Shown here one piece after another: positions 35,653-44,836 of a DNA stretch of 64,000 nucleotides; positions within the stretch are counted from its first letter, which is position 1; every line of letters begins with the position of its first letter. Under the pieces are notes generated by a model. That model saw only the letters and a list, made by a program, of their open reading frames with translations. It was not told the DNA's origin and ran no database searches. The translations under genes and the position numbers were made by a program. Origin of the DNA: Microbacterium profundi (lineage in GTDB: Bacteria; Actinomycetota; Actinomycetes; Actinomycetales; Microbacteriaceae). Location: contig NZ_JPSY01000001.1 in NCBI RefSeq assembly GCF_000763375.1, forward strand, positions 186,001-250,000. The letters are read 5' to 3'.

Positions 35653-36861
35653 ATGGACTGGCAGAGCACCTCCGAGGACACCGTGCCATCGGCGCGCGTG
35701 ACGGAGGCGGATACCCGGCTGCTGCGCGCACGTCCACCCGTCACCGGCGCGTGGCGCGACGGCGACCCGGCCGGACACCGCAAGTTCGCGGCATCCGGAC
35801 CCTTCCAGACCGAAAGCGGCGTGGAGCTTCCCAGCATCCGCATCGCCTACGAGACCTGGGGCGAGCTCAACGCGGCGCGTGACAACGCGATCCTCGTGCT
35901 GCACGCCCTCACCGGTGACAGCCACCTGCGTGGCGAAGCCGGCGCCGGCCATCCGACCGCCGGGTGGTGGCAGGAGATCGTCGGTCCAGGTGCCGCTATC
36001 GACACCGATCGTTGGTTCGTGATCGCACCGAACATGCTCGGCGGCTGCCAGGGCACCACGGGTCCCGCCAGCGTCGCCCCGGACGGATACGAGTGGGCCT
36101 CCCGCTTCCCGTACCTCACCGTGCGCGACCAGGTCGCGGCGCACGTGCGCCTCGCGGATGCCATCGGCATCGATCGCTGGGCGGGCGTCATCGGCGGATC
36201 GATGGGCGGGATGCACGCGCTGGAGTGGGCCGTCACGCACCCCGAACGCGTCGAGCGCCTCGCGGTGCTCTCCTCTCCCCCGGTCAACACCGCAGATCAG
36301 ATCGCGCTGAACTCGGTGCAGCTCGAGGCGATCCGGATCGACCCTCGATTCCAGGGCGGCGAGTACTACGACCTCAGCGACGGAGAAGGCCCGCACCGTG
36401 GCCTCGCGCTTGCGCGTCGCATGGCTCTGCTCAATTACCGCAGCCCGATCGAGCTCAACCAGCGGTTCCAGCGCTCCTGGCAGTCCGACGTCTCACCGCT
36501 CGGCCATGGCGGACGCTTCGCCGTCGAGTCATACCTCGACTTCCACGGCAACAAGTTCACCCGTCGCTTCGATGCGAACAGCTACCTGACGCTCGTGGAG
36601 GCCATGAATTCGCACGACGTCGGCCGCGACCGCGGCGGGGTCGAAGAGGCGCTGCGCGCCGTCACCGCGAAGACGCTCGTGCTCGGAATCGACACCGACC
36701 GGCTGTTCCCCGTCGACGGCCAGCATCGCATCGCACGCAGCATCCCGAACACTCTCGACGGTCACGAGGCGGTCGTGCTGACCAGCGACTTCGGGCACGA
36801 TGGCTTCCTCATCGAGACCGAAGCCGTCGGTGCGCACCTGCGGAGACTGCTCGACGCCTGA
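35653..36861 (+). CDS. metX: Homoserine O-acetyltransferase
   Basis: Acetylates homoserine with acetyl-CoA, giving the substrate of MetY. 402 residues, alpha/beta-hydrolase fold. HALTGDSH, nucleophile elbow GGSMGGMHALEW, PNMLGGCQGTTGP, the catalytic aspartate region GIDTDRLFPV and SDFGHDGFL near the end. Start ATG 35653 is preceded by GAGAAT and exactly six bases, so it appears to have its own promoter in place of reading through from metY. Confidence 0.95.
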   Translation: MDWQSTSEDTVPSARVTEADTRLLRARPPVTGAWRDGDPAGHRKFAASGPFQTESGVELPSIRIAYETWGELNAARDNAILVLHALTGDSHLRGEAGAGHPTAGWWQEIVGPGAAIDTDRWFVIAPNMLGGCQGTTGPASVAPDGYEWASRFPYLTVRDQVAAHVRLADAIGIDRWAGVIGGSMGGMHALEWAVTHPERVERLAVLSSPPVNTADQIALNSVQLEAIRIDPRFQGGEYYDLSDGEGPHRGLALARRMALLNYRSPIELNQRFQRSWQSDVSPLGHGGRFAVESYLDFHGNKFTRRFDANSYLTLVEAMNSHDVGRDRGGVEEALRAVTAKTLVLGIDTDRLFPVDGQHRIARSIPNTLDGHEAVVLTSDFGHDGFLIETEAVGAHLRRLLDA

Positions 36862-36875
36862 GAGATGGGCATGAG

Positions 36876-37505
36876 TCAGTCGCGCAGGTAGTTCCAGGGC
36901 AGCGCAGCCGTCTCCAGTCGGTGGCGTCCTTCGCCGCCCTCCGGATGCTCGGCGTCACCGCCCCACACGAACACCCCACCCGCGATGATGTACGTCGCGT
37001 ACAACTCAGGAACGGATGCCGCGGCAAGAGCGCTCGCGACGCTCGATGCCTGCGTGAGCGCCTGCAACGTCACCCACGTCGGCGGGAACAGCCTCAGTTG
37101 CCCTGCCGCATGAAGTTCGAGCGCCTCCGCCGGCGTCGACCACCGCGCGTCGATCACCTCATCAGCGGCTAAGACCAGCTCACCGGGCGGGGCGGATGCG
37201 AGGAAGAACCACGTTCGCACGCGCTTGGGTGCCTCGACAGGCGGAACCCAGCAGGAGAGCGTGACGAGGTCCGCCGGCCGGACGCCTACCTCCTCCTCGC
37301 ATTCACGCACGGCCGCGAGTGCGGCGATCCCCCGCTCGTCCGAGTCATCGACGCGATCGGCTTCCTCCACGACACCGCCCGGGAAGACCCACCCTCCGGC
37401 GAACGACCCGCGATCGGGGCGACGGATCAGCAGCGTCTCGACCCCGCCGGATCGCCGGTCGCGCAGCAGCACGACGGTTCCGCCGACGGGCATGATCGTG
37501 TCCAT
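36876..37505 (-). CDS. Nudix hydrolase
   Basis: 209 residues. The Nudix box is present with a longer gap: GGVVEEAD, then an insertion rich in Asp, then AAVRECEEEVGV, which keeps the REVxEExGU helix. It is similar to actinobacterial RppH/ADP-ribose or CoA pyrophosphatase relatives; the substrate is not determined. TAGGGT at 37512-37517, six bases, ATG: probably leaderless. It is convergent with metX, 14 bases apart. Confidence 0.88.
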   Translation of the reverse strand: MDTIMPVGGTVVLLRDRRSGGVETLLIRRPDRGSFAGGWVFPGGVVEEADRVDDSDERGIAALAAVRECEEEVGVRPADLVTLSCWVPPVEAPKRVRTWFFLASAPPGELVLAADEVIDARWSTPAEALELHAAGQLRLFPPTWVTLQALTQASSVASALAAASVPELYATYIIAGGVFVWGGDAEHPEGGEGRHRLETAALPWNYLRD

Positions 37506-37537
37506 GCCCTCACCCTACGCGGGCGGCGGTGAAGGGC

Positions 37538-38749
37538 TCAGGCTACGACCGCGACGCGCTCGACCCGGAGGGCGACGGTCGTGATCGCCAGCCCGATCAG
37601 GGCCAGCACCGCACCGACCCACGCGGGTGCGGTGAAGCCCCAGCCGACGGCGATCACGACACCGCCGAGGAATGCACCGAGGCTGTTGCCGATGTTGAGC
37701 GCAGAGTGGTTCAACGCGGCCGCGATGGACTGGTTGTCTCCGGCGACGTCCATCAGCCTGGTCTGGATGGCTGGGCTCAGGGCCGACGAGACCAACCCGA
37801 CCGCGAACGCCAGCGCAGCGAGCAGCACGATCTGGAAGGACAGCAGCGCCAGCATCCCGAGCACGACCGCAAGGCCGGCCATTCCGAGGAGCAGGGTCAG
37901 CCGAAGGTCGCGGTCTGCCAGGTACCCGCCCAGCAGATTGCCGACCGTCATCCCGAGCCCGACGATCACGAGCACGATCGGCACCGCCCACTCGGGAGAG
38001 CCTGCGACCTCGGTGACGAGCGGGGCGACGTAACTGTACACCGCGAAGAATCCGCCGAAGCCGATCGCGCCGATACCGAGCGTGAGCCAGACCTGACCGA
38101 CACGGAACACGCCGAGTTCCGACCGCAGGGTGCGGCCCGCATCCCCCGGATGCTTCGGCACGAACTTCGCGATGCAGACGGTGGCCAGAGCGAACACCAC
38201 GGTGACCACCATGAATGCGCTACGCCACCCCCACTGCTGCCCGAGATAGGTGCCCAGCGGCACGCCGACCACGTTCGCGATGGTGAGGCCGGTGAGGATG
38301 AACGCGACGCCCTTGGCGCGCTTGCCCGGTCCGAGCACATCGGCCGCGACGAGCGCGCCGATGCCGAAGTACGCGCCGTGCGGGAGCCCGGCGAGCAGCC
38401 GTGAGGCGCCGACGAGTCCGAAGCTCGGCAGCACGACAGTGAGCGCGTTGAACACGGTCAATGCCAGCGCGAGCCCGATCATGACGCGGTGCCGTGGGAA
38501 TCGAGCGACCAGGCCGGCGATCGTGGGCGCACCGATCACGACGCCGAGCGCGTAGAGCGAGATGAGCACGCCGGACTGTGCGATGGCGCCCTCGCGACTG
38601 GTCTGCCAGAGGTCGGGCAGCAGATCCTGTGCGATCTGCGGCAACAGGCCCATCATGACGAACTCGGTCATGCCGATTCCGAATGAGCCGATGGCGAGGG
38701 AGAGGAGCGCCCACTTCGCCGCACCCCTCGAATTCTTCGAGGGATTCAC
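37538..38749 (-). CDS. MFS transporter, AraJ/sugar-efflux-like
   Basis: 403 residues with 12 helices. GMTEFVMMGLLPQIAQDL at the N-terminus is typical of the DHA1/AraJ group of arabinose and drug efflux permeases. Motif A appears as GLVARFPRHRVMI. Start GTG 38749 with TAGCAT at 38756-38761 and exactly six bases between: probably leaderless with a GTG start. The thiamine-binding gene ends just upstream. Confidence 0.87.
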   Translation of the reverse strand: MNPSKNSRGAAKWALLSLAIGSFGIGMTEFVMMGLLPQIAQDLLPDLWQTSREGAIAQSGVLISLYALGVVIGAPTIAGLVARFPRHRVMIGLALALTVFNALTVVLPSFGLVGASRLLAGLPHGAYFGIGALVAADVLGPGKRAKGVAFILTGLTIANVVGVPLGTYLGQQWGWRSAFMVVTVVFALATVCIAKFVPKHPGDAGRTLRSELGVFRVGQVWLTLGIGAIGFGGFFAVYSYVAPLVTEVAGSPEWAVPIVLVIVGLGMTVGNLLGGYLADRDLRLTLLLGMAGLAVVLGMLALLSFQIVLLAALAFAVGLVSSALSPAIQTRLMDVAGDNQSIAAALNHSALNIGNSLGAFLGGVVIAVGWGFTAPAWVGAVLALIGLAITTVALRVERVAVVA

Positions 38750-38758
38750 CTGTCCATG

Positions 38759-39076
38759 CTACTGGTCGGCAGACTCCTCGATCGCAGCCTCGAGTCGATC
38801 GATCTTCGCGTCGAGCTCACCGCTGTAGCCGGGGCGGATGTCGGCCTTCAGCACCAGCGAGACGCGGGAGCCGAACGGCATCACCGCTTCGGTGGCGCGC
38901 TTGACGACATCCATGACGGTGTCCCAGTCCGGGCCCTCGATCTCGGTGAACATGCTGGTCGTGCGGTGCGGCAGCCCGGATTCGCGGACGACCTTGACCG
39001 CGGCGGCGACCGCGTCGTGCACGAAGCCGTCGGTGTTCCCTGAGCCGCCTGGGGCGACGGAGAAGGCGATGAGCAT
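38759..39076 (-). CDS. Thiamine-binding protein, MTH1187/YkoF family
   Basis: 105 residues. IAFSVAPGGSGN, EIEGPDWDTVMDVVKRATEAV and VSLVLKADIRPG match the ferredoxin-like MTH1187/YkoF family, members of which bind thiamine or related ligands. GAGAGGAAACCCC precedes ATG 39076. It may be cotranscribed with the GT87-like gene upstream (22 bases apart). Confidence 0.85.
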   Translation of the reverse strand: MLIAFSVAPGGSGNTDGFVHDAVAAAVKVVRESGLPHRTTSMFTEIEGPDWDTVMDVVKRATEAVMPFGSRVSLVLKADIRPGYSGELDAKIDRLEAAIEESADQ

Positions 39077-39098
39077 GGGGTTTCCTCTCGTTGAACGG

Positions 39099-40334
39099 TC
39101 AGATTCGGGTTCGGGAACGGGAGGTGCGACGCGCGGTCGGCACCCTCACCAACGCGCGCACCCCGACGACGAGCAGGGCGATCAGCAGCAGATTGCGTGC
39201 GGTGAGCAGTAGCACGGGTACAAGCTCCGCGCGCAGAAGCCCGTCGTACGTCAACGGGTAGATCAGGCACGTCAGCGCGCACAGTACAAGCACCACGCCC
39301 GCCGGCAGTGCGGACCTCGTGCGGTCGAAGATGATCCAGAGGATCACCGGGGCGATCAGCCAGGTCTGGAACTGCGGCGAGCCGACCTTGTTCGTCACGA
39401 TGAGCACGGCGACGAGCGTGAGAGCGAGCGGCGGGAAGAGCCGCGGAAACGACGCTCCGCGTGTCGCCTTGACCGCTCCGATCACGAACACGGCCGCGAC
39501 GGTCACCGCCATGATGGGCGTCAGCAGAACGGCAAGGACATCCACGCCTGGCGCCCCGACCTGGAACGTGAGGATCTCGAAGCTGTAGTCGACGGATGCT
39601 GCGCCGAAATGCGCCAGCCACATGAACGGCGTCGCTGCGACGGATTCGATCTGCACCCCACGCCCGGTCTGCTGCGTGAGGAACCCGAGAAGATGCTGGT
39701 CTGCACCGAGCAGGAAGAGCAGAAGCACGATCGCCGCGCATGCGCCGACGGCTGCCAGGAGGATCCGGATGCGCCCCCGCGCGGCGACCATCGCGGCCAG
39801 CACGAGCGCGCCTGGCCAGATCTTGATCCATGCCGCGACCGTGAGCAGCGCCGTCGCGACGACAGGGCGCTTGATCAGCCAGAGCCCGCCGATCACCGCG
39901 AGCGCCACCGTCACGGCGTCGATCCGGTAGATGCCGATCGGTCCGAGCAGCAGCAGCGCCGCGGTCCAGAACCATCCGGCCGAACGCCGCGAGGCTGTAC
40001 CGCTGCGCCCGACGAGTACGCCGAAGGCGACAGCATCCACTGCCGTCACCAGCACCGCCCAGCCGATCAGATATGCGCCCGAGGTGCCGACGAACCCGAC
40101 CAGCGGCCACGCCAGCAGCTTCGCGAGCAGCATGGGCAGCAGCGCCAGCTGCGGGTACACCCACGACTCCGTGATCCCCACGATCGCACCGCCTGACACC
40201 GCCGCGGTCGACCATGGCTCGTAGACGAGCACCACATCGCCCATCGGCTGGGTCGGATACACCCACCCCAGCCACGCGACCAGCACATGGACGGCGAGGA
40301 ATGCGGCCCACAGGAGCGTCGTACGCGGCCTCAC
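39099..40334 (-). CDS. GT87-like multi-pass membrane protein
   Basis: 411 residues, about 10-12 hydrophobic helices, like the DUF2029/glycosyltransferase family 87 (polyprenyl-phosphate mannose-dependent mannosyltransferases of actinobacteria). PMGDVVLVYEPWS early in the protein holds the acidic residues where these enzymes have catalytic carboxylates. A role in envelope glycolipid synthesis is likely but inferred. GTG 40334 overlaps the nnrD stop (GTGA). A longer upstream reading inside nnrD was rejected. Confidence 0.75.
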   Translation of the reverse strand: MRPRTTLLWAAFLAVHVLVAWLGWVYPTQPMGDVVLVYEPWSTAAVSGGAIVGITESWVYPQLALLPMLLAKLLAWPLVGFVGTSGAYLIGWAVLVTAVDAVAFGVLVGRSGTASRRSAGWFWTAALLLLGPIGIYRIDAVTVALAVIGGLWLIKRPVVATALLTVAAWIKIWPGALVLAAMVAARGRIRILLAAVGACAAIVLLLFLLGADQHLLGFLTQQTGRGVQIESVAATPFMWLAHFGAASVDYSFEILTFQVGAPGVDVLAVLLTPIMAVTVAAVFVIGAVKATRGASFPRLFPPLALTLVAVLIVTNKVGSPQFQTWLIAPVILWIIFDRTRSALPAGVVLVLCALTCLIYPLTYDGLLRAELVPVLLLTARNLLLIALLVVGVRALVRVPTARRTSRSRTRI

Positions 40335-41170
40335 GACAGCAGGTCTTCGATGGCTGCCGGTAGCGCTTCGGCGACATCGAGCGCGACGATCGGATGGCCG
40401 TGAGCGCCCGTGGCCGATCCGGACGCGAGCGTTGCGGCGTGCCCGTGCAGCCATGCCGCCGCTGCCGCGGCCTCTGCCACCGAGGCGTCCGGCGCGGCCG
40501 CGAGGAGTGCGCCGATCACACCGGCGAGCACGTCACCGGCGCCGGCCGTCGCCAGCCAGGCGGGCGCGCACGCGACCGAGAGCACGCGGGCGCCGTCGGA
40601 TGCCGCGACCAGGGTCGTCGACCCCTTCAGCAGGACAGTACGACCGAGGACGTGCGCTGTCTCGGCGACATCGACGACGCGATCACCGGTGCCATCCGGC
40701 GGCAGGTTCAGCAGTTCCCGCAGCCGCGCGAACTCACCGGCGTGCGGGGTGACGACGAGAGGCGCCGAGGCCGTCAGCGCGAGATCGAGCGCTCCTGCAT
40801 CGACCACGACCGGGGCTGGACCGTTCAGGATGTCGCGCAGTGCCCGCTCCTCGTCCGGTGAACGGTCGCCGGCATCCGTGCCGGAGCCGATGACCCAGGC
40901 ACCCACACGGGTACGTCCGATGTCTGCTGCGGCGACCGTCTCGGGACGACGGGCGATCACGGCATCGGCAGCGCGCCCCTCGCCGACGAAGCGGACGTAC
41001 CCGGCACCCGCGCGCCAGGCCGCTTCCACACCCAGCACGGCTGCACCCGGATACGCGTTCGAACCGGTGCGCAGCGCGACGACACCGCGCGAGTACTTGT
41101 CATCGCCCTGACCAGGAATCCGCAGCAGACGCGCGGCGTCGGCGCTGGACCATTCGCGGACGTCGACCAT
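40331..41170 (-). CDS. nnrD: ADP-dependent NAD(P)H-hydrate dehydratase
   Basis: Repairs damaged NAD(P)H hydrates using ADP or ATP. 279 residues, ribokinase-like fold. KYSRGVVALRTGSNAYPGAAVL, TPHAGEFARL, LKGSTTLVA and the catalytic AGAGDVLAG motif are present. The epimerase half (NnrE) is not fused. TAGCGT at 41177-41182, six bases, ATG: probably leaderless. Coupled to the GT87-like gene; divergent from the flavin oxidoreductase. Confidence 0.92.
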   Translation of the reverse strand: MVDVREWSSADAARLLRIPGQGDDKYSRGVVALRTGSNAYPGAAVLGVEAAWRAGAGYVRFVGEGRAADAVIARRPETVAAADIGRTRVGAWVIGSGTDAGDRSPDEERALRDILNGPAPVVVDAGALDLALTASAPLVVTPHAGEFARLRELLNLPPDGTGDRVVDVAETAHVLGRTVLLKGSTTLVAASDGARVLSVACAPAWLATAGAGDVLAGVIGALLAAAPDASVAEAAAAAAWLHGHAATLASGSATGAHGHPIVALDVAEALPAAIEDLLS

Positions 41171-41220
41171 GCTTCCACGCTAGCGCGCCTCGTGCTCGCC
41201 AGCGGCACTACGGTCGAAGA

Positions 41221-42288
41221 GTGAGTCACCTCTTCTCCCCTCTCAGCATCCGCTCCGCCACTTTCCCGAATCGCCTGTGGGTATCCCCCATGTGCATGTA
41301 CAGCGCCGTCGACGGCGTCGTGCAGGAGTGGCACCACACGCACCTGACCCAGTTCGCCTCTGGAGGCGCCGGCCTCGTCGTCGCCGAGGCGACCAGCGTC
41401 GTCCCCGAGGGGCGCATCTCGCCGCGTGACACCGGCATCTGGAACGATGAGCAGCGCGACGCCTGGGCGCCGATCGTCGATGCGATCCACCACCGCGGTG
41501 GGCTCGCCGGCATCCAGCTCGCACACGCCGGACGCAAGGCGTCGACCTGGTGGCCGTGGGCCGAGCAGCGCGGGTCGGTGTCCGCAGCAGAGGGCGGCTG
41601 GACGAGCACGGCTCCGTCCGCAGTGGCGTTCGAAGGATTCGCGACGCCGGCCGCGCTGGACGGCGACGGCATCGAGCGGGTCGTCGACGGATTCCGTACC
41701 GCGGCGCGGCGTGCGCTGGATGCCGGGTTCGACGTCCTCGAGGTGCACGGCGCCCACGGCTACCTGCTGCACCAATTCCTCTCGCCGCTGTCGAACCAGC
41801 GCACGGACGAGTACGGCGGTTCGCTCGACAATCGCGCACGACTGCTGTTGCGCGTCGTGGATGCGGTGCGCGAGGCCGCGGGCGACGCGGTGCCGCTGTT
41901 CGTGCGGATATCCGCCACCGACCACGCCGAGGGCGGCTTCACTGCGGACGAAGCGGCAGTGGCCGCCGGCTGGGCGATCGAGCACGGGGCCGACCTCATC
42001 GACGTCTCCAGCGGCGGACTCGTCGCGCATCAGCGGATCGACGTGCACCCTGGCTACCAGGTGCCGCTGGCCGAGACTGTCCGCCAGGGCGGGCGGATCC
42101 CGGTCTCGGCCGTCGGACTCATCACCGCGGCGGAGCAGGCGGAGCGCGTACTCGCCGACGGCGCGGCCGACGCCATCTTCGCCGGTCGGGAATGGCTGCG
42201 CGACCCGCACTTCGGTCTGCGGGCCGCGCACGAGCTCGACGACACGGTCACATGGCAGCCGCAGTACCTGCGGGCGCGCTGGCGCTGA
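41221..42288 (+). CDS. NADH:flavin oxidoreductase, Old Yellow Enzyme (YqjM-like)
   Basis: 355 residues. MCMYSAVDGVVQEWHHTHL contains the cysteine characteristic of the YqjM/thermophilic-like OYE class. QLAHAGRKAS, EVHGAHGYLLHQFLSPLSNQRTD and the FMN-binding C-terminus (FAGREWLRDPHF) are complete. It reduces activated C=C bonds with NADPH. TACGGT at 41209-41214, six bases, GTG 41221: probably leaderless. Its promoter and that of nnrD share the 50-base gap. Confidence 0.92.
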   Translation: MSHLFSPLSIRSATFPNRLWVSPMCMYSAVDGVVQEWHHTHLTQFASGGAGLVVAEATSVVPEGRISPRDTGIWNDEQRDAWAPIVDAIHHRGGLAGIQLAHAGRKASTWWPWAEQRGSVSAAEGGWTSTAPSAVAFEGFATPAALDGDGIERVVDGFRTAARRALDAGFDVLEVHGAHGYLLHQFLSPLSNQRTDEYGGSLDNRARLLLRVVDAVREAAGDAVPLFVRISATDHAEGGFTADEAAVAAGWAIEHGADLIDVSSGGLVAHQRIDVHPGYQVPLAETVRQGGRIPVSAVGLITAAEQAERVLADGAADAIFAGREWLRDPHFGLRAAHELDDTVTWQPQYLRARWR

Positions 42289-42305
42289 GCGCTCGGCGCG
42301 GGTCG

Positions 42306-43367
42306 CTACCTGCCGTGCACACGGCGGGTGGCGTCCTGCACCTCTCCGACGAGCTCCTCCAGGATGTCCTCGAGGAACAGCACCGCGGTGGTCTCGCCCT
42401 CCGCGTTGCGGACCTTCGCCAGGTGGCGCCCGGCGCGACGCATGACCGCGAGGGCGTCCTCCAGATCGGTGTCCTCCTGCACCGGCACCATGTGGTGGAT
42501 GCGCTTGGACGGGATGGGCACCGCAGTCGTAGTCGCGGCATCCGCCCCCTCCGAGACCCGGAGGATGTCCTTGAGATGCACATATCCCACGGGTGCACGC
42601 CCCTGGTCGACGATCACGTATCGGGAGAATCCGTAGCGGGCGACCGCACGCTCGATGTCATCCGGAGTCGACGTCTCCGGCAGTGTGACCAGGTCGCCGA
42701 GCAGCACTGCGACGTCGCGCGCCTTCTTGTCGGTGAACTCGACCGCCTTCGAAACCGTGCCTGACGCGTCCGTGAGCACGCCTTCGCGACGCGATTGACT
42801 GACGATCGTGGCGACCTCATCGATCGTGAAGGTCGATGCCGCTTCGTTCTTGGGCTCCACGCGGAACAGGCGCAGCACACCGTTGGCGGCGGTGTTGAGC
42901 ACCCAGATCACCGGGTGGAAGACCTTCGAGATCCACACCAACGGCGGCGCGAGGATCAGCACGGCACGGTCGGGCAGCGAGAACGCGAGGTTCTTCGGCA
43001 CCATCTCGCCGAAGACCACGTGCAGGTACGACACGATCAGCAGCGCGCCGACGAACGCCACGACGTCGACGACGGCATCCGTCCAGCCGAAGGCGTACAT
43101 CGGGATTCCGAGCAGGTGGTGGATCGTGGGCTCGGAGACGTTCAGGATCAGCAGCGAGGAGATCGTGATGCCGAGCTGCGATGTCGCGAGCATGAGGGTC
43201 GCGTGCTCCATGGCGTAGAGCGCGGTCTTCGCGGAGCGCGAGCCCCGTTCTGCGCGCGGTTCGATCTGCGAGCGGCGGGCCGAGATCACCGCGAACTCGG
43301 CGCCGACGAAGAAGGCGTTCGCGACGAGCAGGATCACGAGCCAGACGATTCCCATCCAGTCGCTCAT
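42306..43367 (-). CDS. CNNM/CorC-type membrane protein (DUF21 + CBS), second copy
   Basis: 353 residues. An N-terminal DUF21/CNNM membrane domain with 3-4 helices (MGIVWLVILLVANAFFVGAEFAVI), then a tandem CBS pair (EFTDKKARDVAVLLGDLVTLP and HHMVPVQEDTDLEDALAVM). The CorC/HlyC C-terminal domain is missing, unlike its upstream neighbour. Members are linked to Mg2+ export or homeostasis, and the old 'hemolysin' name is not meaningful. The start overlaps the first copy's stop by four bases. Confidence 0.87.
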   Translation of the reverse strand: MSDWMGIVWLVILLVANAFFVGAEFAVISARRSQIEPRAERGSRSAKTALYAMEHATLMLATSQLGITISSLLILNVSEPTIHHLLGIPMYAFGWTDAVVDVVAFVGALLIVSYLHVVFGEMVPKNLAFSLPDRAVLILAPPLVWISKVFHPVIWVLNTAANGVLRLFRVEPKNEAASTFTIDEVATIVSQSRREGVLTDASGTVSKAVEFTDKKARDVAVLLGDLVTLPETSTPDDIERAVARYGFSRYVIVDQGRAPVGYVHLKDILRVSEGADAATTTAVPIPSKRIHHMVPVQEDTDLEDALAVMRRAGRHLAKVRNAEGETTAVLFLEDILEELVGEVQDATRRVHGR

Positions 43368-44683
43368 CGCGTCACCTCCTCACTTGCGACGTCGACCGGC
43401 ACCGGCGTGTACCGGATGCGGTCGACACGGCGGCCGTCCATGCGGACGACCTGCAGTACACCCGAGTCAAGGGTGACCTCGTCACCGTTGGCCGGCACGC
43501 GTTCCAGAACGCTCATGACATAACCGCCCACGGTGTCGTACACGTCTCCCTCCGGCACGAGCACGCCCGTGCGACTTCGCAGTTCATCCGGACGCAGCTC
43601 GCCGGGGAAGGTGATGGAGTCTCGGCCGCGGACGACGCCGGCGCGACTGCGATCGTGCTCGTCCGACACCTCGCCGACGATCTCCTCCACAAGATCCTCG
43701 AGCGTGACGATTCCGGCGGTTCCGCCGTATTCGTCGACGACGATCGCGAGCTGGTAGCCCTTCGCACGGAGCTCGGAGATCAGCACGTCGAGGTGGACGG
43801 TCTCCGGTACCCGCAGCGGCTCGGTCGCCAGCGCGCCGACGGGAACCTCGGTGCGACGCTCGCGTGGCACGGAGACTGCAGCCTTCAGGTGCACGACACC
43901 CGTGATGTCGTCGAGGTCGTCGTCGTAGACGGGAAAGCGACTGTGGCCGGTGCGGCGAGCGAGCTGGATGACATCCTCGGCCGAGTCGCCGGCTGCGATG
44001 GCGTGCATGCTCGGCCGGGGCGTCATCACATCGTCGGCGGAGAGCCGCGAGAACGTGAGAGTGCGATCGAGCAGGCTGGCGGTGTCCGCTTCGAGCACAC
44101 CGGCGCTGGCGGATCGGCGCACGAGCGAGGAGAGCTCCTCAGCCGTGCGCGCACCGGACAGTTCCTCCTTGGGCTCGACTCCCATCGAGCGCAGGATGCC
44201 GTTGGCGCTGCCGTTGAGCAGCACGATGGCGGGCTTGAAGACCGTCGTGAACGCCACCTGGAACGGCACGACGAGCTTCGCCGTAGCCCGAGGCAGCGCG
44301 AGGGCGAAGTTCTTCGGCACCAGTTCGCCGAGGATCATCGAGAGCACCGTCGCGATGAACATGGCGACCACTGTCGCGATGGGGTGAACCGCGCCTTCGG
44401 CGATCCCCCATCCGGTCAGTACCGGGCTCAGCAGGTTCGACAGCGCCGGTTCCATCGTGTAACCGGTCAACAACGTGGTCAGCGTGATGCCGAGCTGCGC
44501 GGACGACAGGTGCGTCGAGGTGTGCCGCAGTGCACCGATCGTGATGGCGAGCCGTGATTCGCCTCTGGCCTGACGAGCCTCGAGTTCGGCGCGATCCAGA
44601 TTCACGAGTGCGAACTCGCTCGCGACGAACAGTCCCGTTCCCACCGTGAGCAGAAGCCCCACGCCCAGCATGACGTAGTCCAT
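43364..44683 (-). CDS. CNNM/CorC-type membrane protein (DUF21 + CBS + CorC_HlyC)
   Basis: 439 residues: DUF21 membrane domain (1 to about 190; [24 protein letters not shown]), CBS pair (about 205-325; [37 protein letters not shown]) and a CorC_HlyC domain (about 345-430). It probably acts in divalent-cation, chiefly magnesium, handling. GAGGAGGGGAACTGCTG precedes ATG 44683. It is cotranscribed with the shorter paralogue, so the two may form a heteromeric complex. Confidence 0.9.
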   Translation of the reverse strand: MDYVMLGVGLLLTVGTGLFVASEFALVNLDRAELEARQARGESRLAITIGALRHTSTHLSSAQLGITLTTLLTGYTMEPALSNLLSPVLTGWGIAEGAVHPIATVVAMFIATVLSMILGELVPKNFALALPRATAKLVVPFQVAFTTVFKPAIVLLNGSANGILRSMGVEPKEELSGARTAEELSSLVRRSASAGVLEADTASLLDRTLTFSRLSADDVMTPRPSMHAIAAGDSAEDVIQLARRTGHSRFPVYDDDLDDITGVVHLKAAVSVPRERRTEVPVGALATEPLRVPETVHLDVLISELRAKGYQLAIVVDEYGGTAGIVTLEDLVEEIVGEVSDEHDRSRAGVVRGRDSITFPGELRPDELRSRTGVLVPEGDVYDTVGGYVMSVLERVPANGDEVTLDSGVLQVVRMDGRRVDRIRYTPVPVDVASEEVTR

Positions 44684-44836
44684 CAGCAGTTCCCCTCCTC
44701 AAGAAGCAGGGGCCGGCAGTGGGGCGATGTACTACAACTGGGAGGGTCGTCCATGGTGCATCGATTCTACAGATTCTCGACGGTGTCGAAGCTGTGTCCC
44801 CGACTGTTCCTGACGGCGCAGCATCAGCTTCCGCGG

